Of a DNA stretch of 64,000 nt, positions 59,752 to 64,000 are shown piece after piece. Made by a program: the position numbers and the translations under genes. Each line of letters starts with the position of its first letter. The first letter of the stretch is position 1. Source of the stretch: an uncultured Bacteroidota bacterium (GTDB taxonomy: Bacteria > Bacteroidota > Bacteroidia > Flavobacteriales > Flavobacteriaceae); the NCBI GenBank assembly GCA_902514625.1, contig CABXRK010000001.1, positions 1-64,000 of the forward strand. The letters run 5' to 3'. The notes under the pieces are model-generated. The model was not told the DNA's origin, searched no databases, and saw only the letters and a list, made by a program, of their open reading frames with translations.

Positions 59752-60744
59752 ACTTAAAGACTTTTCTCCATTAAAAGCGTATTCTATTTCATCTAAAATA
59801 TTAAAAACTTCAGTTGAAGAATTAGCTGTAACCAATCTTATTCTATATTTTTTAAAATCTGGTATTCCCTTAAAATAATTATTATAGTGTTTCCTGGTTT
59901 CAAGGACTCCAAGTGTTTCTCCTTTCCAATCTAATGACATTTCAAAATGCTTCCTTGCAACTTTAACTCTTTGATCTATTGAAGGTTCTTTTATTATTAT
60001 ATCTTTCTTTAGAAACTCCTTAACTTGATTAAAAAACCATGGGTTCCCTATGCTTGCTCTCCCAATCATTGCCCCATCTAATCCATACTTATCTCGAATC
60101 AATTTAGCCTTCTCAGGAGTATTAATATCTCCATTACCAAAAATAGGTATAAACATTCTATGATTATTTTTTACATCAGCAATTAAACTCCAATTCGCTT
60201 TCCCTTTATACATCTGAGCTCTAGTCCTTCCATGAATAGCTATTGATTTAATTCCAACATCTTGGAGCCTTTCAGCAACTTCAACTATTTTAATGGAATT
60301 TTCATCCCATCCAAGTCTAGTTTTAACTGTTATTGGAATTAAGGTTCTTTTAACCATTTCCTCAGTAAGTTTTACCATCAATGGTATATCTTTTAAAATT
60401 CCTGCTCCAGCTCCTTTGCAAACAACTTTTTTTACTGGGCATCCATAATTTATATCTATTATGTCAGGTTTAGTTGCCTCAATAATTTCTACTGACTTAA
60501 TCATGGAATTAATGTCTGAACCAAAAATTTGAATTCCTACAGGTCTTTCCTTTTCATAAATGTCAAGTTTTTTTATGCTTTTGGCTGCATCCCTAATTAA
60601 TCCTTCACTAGAGATAAATTCAGTATATACAACGTCCGCTCCATTCTCTTTACAGATAGACCTAAATGGGGGGTCACTTACATCCTCCATGGGAGCTAAC
60701 AGAAGAGGGAAATCTCCTAATTCTATTTCACCAATTGATGCCAA
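59743..60744 (-). CDS. dusB: tRNA-dihydrouridine synthase (DusB-like)
   Basis: The FMN enzyme reduces uridines in the tRNA D-loop. The 333-aa protein has LLAPMEDVSDPPFRSICKENGADVVYTEF, the catalytic cysteine region INYGCPVKKVVCKGAGAGIL, TVKTRLGW, and AIHGRTRAQMYKG with NGDINTPEKA. These fit the DusB subfamily. Complete. Confidence 0.92.
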   Translation of the reverse strand: MASIGEIELGDFPLLLAPMEDVSDPPFRSICKENGADVVYTEFISSEGLIRDAAKSIKKLDIYEKERPVGIQIFGSDINSMIKSVEIIEATKPDIIDINYGCPVKKVVCKGAGAGILKDIPLMVKLTEEMVKRTLIPITVKTRLGWDENSIKIVEVAERLQDVGIKSIAIHGRTRAQMYKGKANWSLIADVKNNHRMFIPIFGNGDINTPEKAKLIRDKYGLDGAMIGRASIGNPWFFNQVKEFLKKDIIIKEPSIDQRVKVARKHFEMSLDWKGETLGVLETRKHYNNYFKGIPDFKKYRIRLVTANSSTEVFNILDEIEYAFNGEKSLSLF

Positions 60745-60795
60745 TTCAATTAAATTTTTTCACAAATCTAAATAATTTAAATTTTAATTATAATA

Positions 60796-61668
60796 TTACC
60801 CCTTAAGATCAAAAAAAGATTTTATGTTATCTGTGAAATTGTCATCCCAAATTTTTATGACCTTACCATTGTTTATATAATAAATTCGAGGAGGAGAATC
60901 TCCAATTAAATCAAAAAATGAGTTTACGTCTATTAATGTGTATGGAAATTGTGATCCTGATATTTTTTCAAATTCTTTTACTGAAGTACTCCCTTCTTTA
61001 AAATATAAAACGAAAACTTTAGGAAAAGCTTCATGCTTTTTTTTCATTATTGACAACTCTATAGCGGCTTCCTGACAATGATCACAATCTAAATTAAAAA
61101 TTGCAACTAGGCCCTCTTTTTCTGCTAAATCAATTCTTCCAGACGGAATAAAATTGGAATATTTTTGAAATGGAAAGTTTTTATTATTTGGAATTGGTAT
61201 TATAAACCACATACTTAATATAGTAAGTAGCATAAAAATATTTGGAATCAGAATTGAAATTCTTTTTTCAGAAGACTTCTTATAAACAAAAAAAGTGGCA
61301 AAAATTAAAATTATATTTTTAACTATTGATTCAGATGGAGTCATTGAAATCATCTCACCAAAGCATCCACAATTTTCATTATCTCCAATTAAAATTAAAT
61401 AAACTAAATGAATTGTAAATGCAGAGAGTAATCCTCCAGAGAAAAGCATTAAACTCTTTGTTAAATATGGAAGAATTATTAAAATCCCTAAAGAAAATTC
61501 TAAGCCAATGAAAAACCTTGTCATATGAGCAGCAAAATCTCTTGATGATGCTAGCCCTTGATCTAAAAGAGTGATTTCAAAAAATCCTGGAGCTATTAAC
61601 TTCGTATACGAAGAAAACAAAAAAGACAATCCAAGGAAAATTCTAAGTACAACAATAAAATTTTTCAT
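60796..61668 (-). CDS. MauE/DoxX-like membrane domain fused to a thioredoxin-like domain
   Basis: The 290-aa protein has a four-helix DoxX/MauE-type membrane part (residues 1-130) with a conserved CGC at 100-102, one more helix near 140-158, and a C-terminal thioredoxin-like domain with NLDCDHCQ (Cys195 and Cys198). It probably moves electrons or makes disulfides across the inner membrane. It is a recurring Bacteroidota architecture; the partner is unknown. Confidence 0.78.
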   Translation of the reverse strand: MKNFIVVLRIFLGLSFLFSSYTKLIAPGFFEITLLDQGLASSRDFAAHMTRFFIGLEFSLGILIILPYLTKSLMLFSGGLLSAFTIHLVYLILIGDNENCGCFGEMISMTPSESIVKNIILIFATFFVYKKSSEKRISILIPNIFMLLTILSMWFIIPIPNNKNFPFQKYSNFIPSGRIDLAEKEGLVAIFNLDCDHCQEAAIELSIMKKKHEAFPKVFVLYFKEGSTSVKEFEKISGSQFPYTLIDVNSFFDLIGDSPPRIYYINNGKVIKIWDDNFTDNIKSFFDLKG

Positions 61669-61733
61669 TCTTAATTCTAAAATATTAAAAATAAGTTTTC
61701 TTATTTAAACAAAAAAGCATCAGAACAAATAAG

Positions 61734-61741
61734 TATCTTTG
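61734..61741 (+). promoter_or_regulatory. Possible -7 promoter box before lepA
   Basis: TATCTTTG matches TAnnTTTG. It overlaps the in-frame TTG at 61739, which argues that this TTG is part of the promoter and not the start codon. Confidence 0.4.
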
Positions 61742-61765
61742 AATCTGAATGAGCTAAAAAAATTA

Positions 61766-63562
61766 ATGAAAAAAATCAGAAATTTTTGCATTATTGCACA
61801 TATCGATCACGGTAAAAGCACACTTGCTGATAGATTACTTGAATTTACTGGCGCTGTAACTGAAAGAGAAAAAAAAGATCAACTTTTAGACAATATGGAT
61901 CTTGAAAGAGAAAGAGGAATTACAATAAAGTCTCACGCGATCCAAATGGAATATAATTTAAATAATGAATTATATATTCTTAATCTAATTGATACCCCAG
62001 GCCATGTTGATTTTTCATATGAAGTATCAAGATCAATTGCTGCTTGTGAAGGAGCATTATTAGTGGTTGATGCAGCCCAAAGTATTCAAGCCCAAACGAT
62101 ATCTAATCTATATTTAGCTCTTGAAAACGATTTAGAAATTATTCCTGTTCTAAACAAAATAGATCTCCCCTCTGCTAATAAAGAAGAAGTTACTGACGAC
62201 ATTGTAAATCTTCTTGGATGTGACAAAAATGAAATTATTCCCGCTTCAGCTAAAACCGGTCAAGGAATTGAAGAAATCTTAAAAGCCATTATTGAAAAAA
62301 TTCCTCATCCTAAAGGAAATTCTGAATCTCCTCTTCAAGCCTTAATTTTTGATTCAATATATAATCCTTTTAGAGGGGTAGAAACCTATTTTAGAGTTTT
62401 AAATGGAACCATAAAAAAAGGTGAAAAAGTCCATTTTATGGCTACTAACAAATCCTATTTTGCAGATGAGATAGGCACACTAAAACTAATTCAAGAGCCT
62501 AAAAATAAAATTGCTGCAGGTGATGTAGGATACCTCATAACTGGCATTAAAAATGCAAAAGAAGTCAAAGTCGGCGACACAATAACTTCCTCTGAAAACC
62601 CTACTGGGAATGCAATAGATGGATTTGAAGAAGTTAAACCAATGGTGTTTGCAGGAATTTATCCTATAGATACAGAAGAATTTGAAGACTTAAGATCCTC
62701 AATGGAAAAATTACAACTTAACGATGCTTCATTAGTTTTTTCGCCAGAAAGTTCAGCTGCTCTTGGATTCGGGTTTAGATGTGGTTTTTTAGGAATGTTA
62801 CATCTAGAAATTATTCAAGAGAGATTAGAAAGAGAATTTAATTTGCCAGTTATAACGACAGTTCCAAATGTTTCATATCAAGCCTATACAAAAAAAGATC
62901 CTTCTAAAATTCTTTTAGTAAATAACCCTTCTGACCTTCCTGATCCATCTTTTTTAGATAGAGTTGAAGAACCCTATATTACTGCCTCAATAATAACAAA
63001 ATCAGATTATGTTGGAAATATTATGTCCCTTTGTATAGAAAAAAGAGGTATGATACTAAACCAACATTATATTACCACCGAACGAGTTGAACTCACTTTT
63101 AACCTTCCCTTAGCTGAAATTGTTTTTGATTTTTATGACAGATTAAAAACTGTATCAAAAGGATATGCTTCATTTGACTATACTCCTTCTAAAATGAAAG
63201 TTTCAAAATTAGTCAAAATTGATATTTTATTAAATGGAAATCAAGTTGACGCTTTGTCTGCACTTATTCATTCCGACAACGCATATTCTATTGGGAAAAA
63301 AATATGTGAAAAACTTCAAAAAATAATTCCTAGGCAACAATTTGATATCCCTATTCAAGCCGCTATTGGCTCTAAAATAATTGCCAGAGAAACTGTCAAA
63401 GCTTTAAGAAAAGATGTTACAGCTAAATGTTATGGCGGTGATATAACAAGAAAAAGAAAGCTTCTTGAAAAACAAAAAAAGGGAAAGAAAAAAATGCGAC
63501 AAATAGGAAATGTTGAAATCCCTCAAGAAGCTTTTATGGCTGTTCTTAAATTAAATACTTAA
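61766..63562 (+). CDS. lepA: Elongation factor 4 (LepA)
   Basis: LepA is a translational GTPase that acts on stalled or mis-translocated ribosomes. From the ATG at 61766 the product has 598 aa, the usual length, and begins [20 protein letters not shown]. An in-frame TTG 27 nt upstream lies inside a promoter-like box and adds residues not found in the family. G-domain motifs are [26 protein letters not shown] and NKID; the C-terminal part ends [18 protein letters not shown], the LepA-specific tail. Complete. Confidence 0.95.
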   Translation: MKKIRNFCIIAHIDHGKSTLADRLLEFTGAVTEREKKDQLLDNMDLERERGITIKSHAIQMEYNLNNELYILNLIDTPGHVDFSYEVSRSIAACEGALLVVDAAQSIQAQTISNLYLALENDLEIIPVLNKIDLPSANKEEVTDDIVNLLGCDKNEIIPASAKTGQGIEEILKAIIEKIPHPKGNSESPLQALIFDSIYNPFRGVETYFRVLNGTIKKGEKVHFMATNKSYFADEIGTLKLIQEPKNKIAAGDVGYLITGIKNAKEVKVGDTITSSENPTGNAIDGFEEVKPMVFAGIYPIDTEEFEDLRSSMEKLQLNDASLVFSPESSAALGFGFRCGFLGMLHLEIIQERLEREFNLPVITTVPNVSYQAYTKKDPSKILLVNNPSDLPDPSFLDRVEEPYITASIITKSDYVGNIMSLCIEKRGMILNQHYITTERVELTFNLPLAEIVFDFYDRLKTVSKGYASFDYTPSKMKVSKLVKIDILLNGNQVDALSALIHSDNAYSIGKKICEKLQKIIPRQQFDIPIQAAIGSKIIARETVKALRKDVTAKCYGGDITRKRKLLEKQKKGKKKMRQIGNVEIPQEAFMAVLKLNT

Positions 63563-63573
63563 TATTTTTACTG

Positions 63574-64000
63574 ATGAATTATAAATCAATTTCTTTTTTT
63601 TTGACTAAAAAAATACTCACATTCATTCTTTTTTTTTGCTTTATGAAATTATCTAGCCAAGAGTTTTCCAAAGAAGTTTTTGTAATTAAAGGAGACACAT
63701 TGCCCTACAGAATTCTTCTCCCAAAAAATTTTAATGCTAATCAAAAATACCCTTTAGTTTTATTTTTGCATGGAGCTGGAGAAAGAGGAAATGACAATGA
63801 AAGTCAATTAATTCATGGAAGTAAACTCTTTCTTCAACATAACATTGAAAATACCAATCCAGCAATTATTCTTTTCCCACAATGTCCAAAAAATCAATAC
63901 TGGGCTAACGTATTAAGTAGAGAAAATAATTCTTTTCAATATAGTCCAGATCCTATCAATAACAAAACTTTAAATTTAGTAGAAAGCCTCCTAAAAAATA
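63574..64000 (+). CDS. Secreted alpha/beta-hydrolase (partial, runs off the window)
   Basis: The frame starts at ATG and stays open to the window edge, 142 codons. It has a signal peptide (ILTFILFFCFMKLSSQ) and the N-terminal half of a hydrolase: YPLVLFLHGAGERGNDN with the oxyanion-hole HGAGE, then PAIILFPQCPKNQYWANV. This pattern is typical of the phospholipase/carboxylesterase-like and poly-hydroxybutyrate-depolymerase-like esterases of Bacteroidota. The catalytic Ser would lie beyond the end. Confidence 0.8.
   Translation, partial: MNYKSISFFLTKKILTFILFFCFMKLSSQEFSKEVFVIKGDTLPYRILLPKNFNANQKYPLVLFLHGAGERGNDNESQLIHGSKLFLQHNIENTNPAIILFPQCPKNQYWANVLSRENNSFQYSPDPINNKTLNLVESLLKN

Noticed and set aside
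61739-61765. TTG start for lepA
   Set aside because: The TTG lies in a TAnnTTTG promoter-like box, and LepA proteins begin at the ATG 27 nt later.
1-64000. CRISPR arrays, insertion sequences, rRNA genes, prophage
   Set aside because: I looked for regularly spaced repeats, transposase motifs, rRNA-like sequence and phage structural or integrase genes and saw none.

Overview
This window is a piece of a very AT-rich, tightly packed bacterial chromosome. Gene content and order point to a marine member of the Flavobacteriia (Bacteroidota). Evidence: the DUF4270 lipoprotein / short GT5 starch-synthase-like / panC / panD / flippase / radA neighbourhood; the ileS / TraR-DksA / lspA block; the pdxA / DUF177 / rpmF / accB / accC block; flavobacterial-type TonB receptor, GntP and SSS transporters; several promoter-like boxes of the Bacteroidota TAnnTTTG type; and no clear Shine-Dalgarno sequences. 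Several genes appear to start with TTG.

Layout. 1-8301 (+) carries a YpdA-like reductase, glycerate kinase, a GntP permease, an SsuD-like flavin monooxygenase, a sodium:solute symporter and a GT2/GT39 pair. 8305-10922 (-) carries DUF4270 and the GT5-like protein. 11026-16673 (+) is housekeeping (panC, panD, flippase, radA, gdhA, recO), followed by a TonB receptor (to 19155), ileS, a DksA-like protein and lspA (to 24268). 24265-40275 is more core metabolism and repair: fthC, uvrC, a DUF3108 protein, an M23 peptidase, pgi, recJ, rsmI, alr, asd, accC, accB, rpmF, DUF177, pdxA and ribE. Then come a CPA1 antiporter and an accessory region at about 41.6-57.6 kb. 58165 to the end is core again: rbfA, a LolC/E-like permease, dusB, a MauE-thioredoxin fusion, lepA and a partial alpha/beta hydrolase.

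The accessory region holds the two most interesting systems. (1) At 44322-48994 a compact four-gene operon encodes a complete predicted route from phosphoenolpyruvate to methylphosphonate: PEP mutase fused to a nucleotidyltransferase domain, phosphonopyruvate decarboxylase, an iron-type alcohol dehydrogenase as phosphonoacetaldehyde reductase, and a cupin enzyme whose visible residues match methylphosphonate synthase (His-x3-Gln...His) rather than hydroxyethylphosphonate dioxygenase. A CDP-glycerol glycerophosphotransferase-like gene follows, which with the nucleotidyltransferase domain suggests that the phosphonate may be CMP-activated and attached to a surface polymer. (2) At 50242-57621, next to a tRNA gene with anticodon CAT, at least three modules lie in tandem: a methyltransferase remnant, a DUF1569 gene, and a full type I restriction-modification operon (hsdM-hsdS-hsdR). 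Each module's right boundary repeats the 3' end of the tRNA followed by a terminator hairpin. The two intact modules also share paired GGTTCGA repeats, paired hairpins and a 22-nt tRNA T-arm-like segment beside the last stop codon. No integrase is visible, so this looks like repeated insertion of small cassettes at one tRNA, mobilised in trans or fossil.

All functional names are from reading sequence motifs and gene order; no database search was possible.
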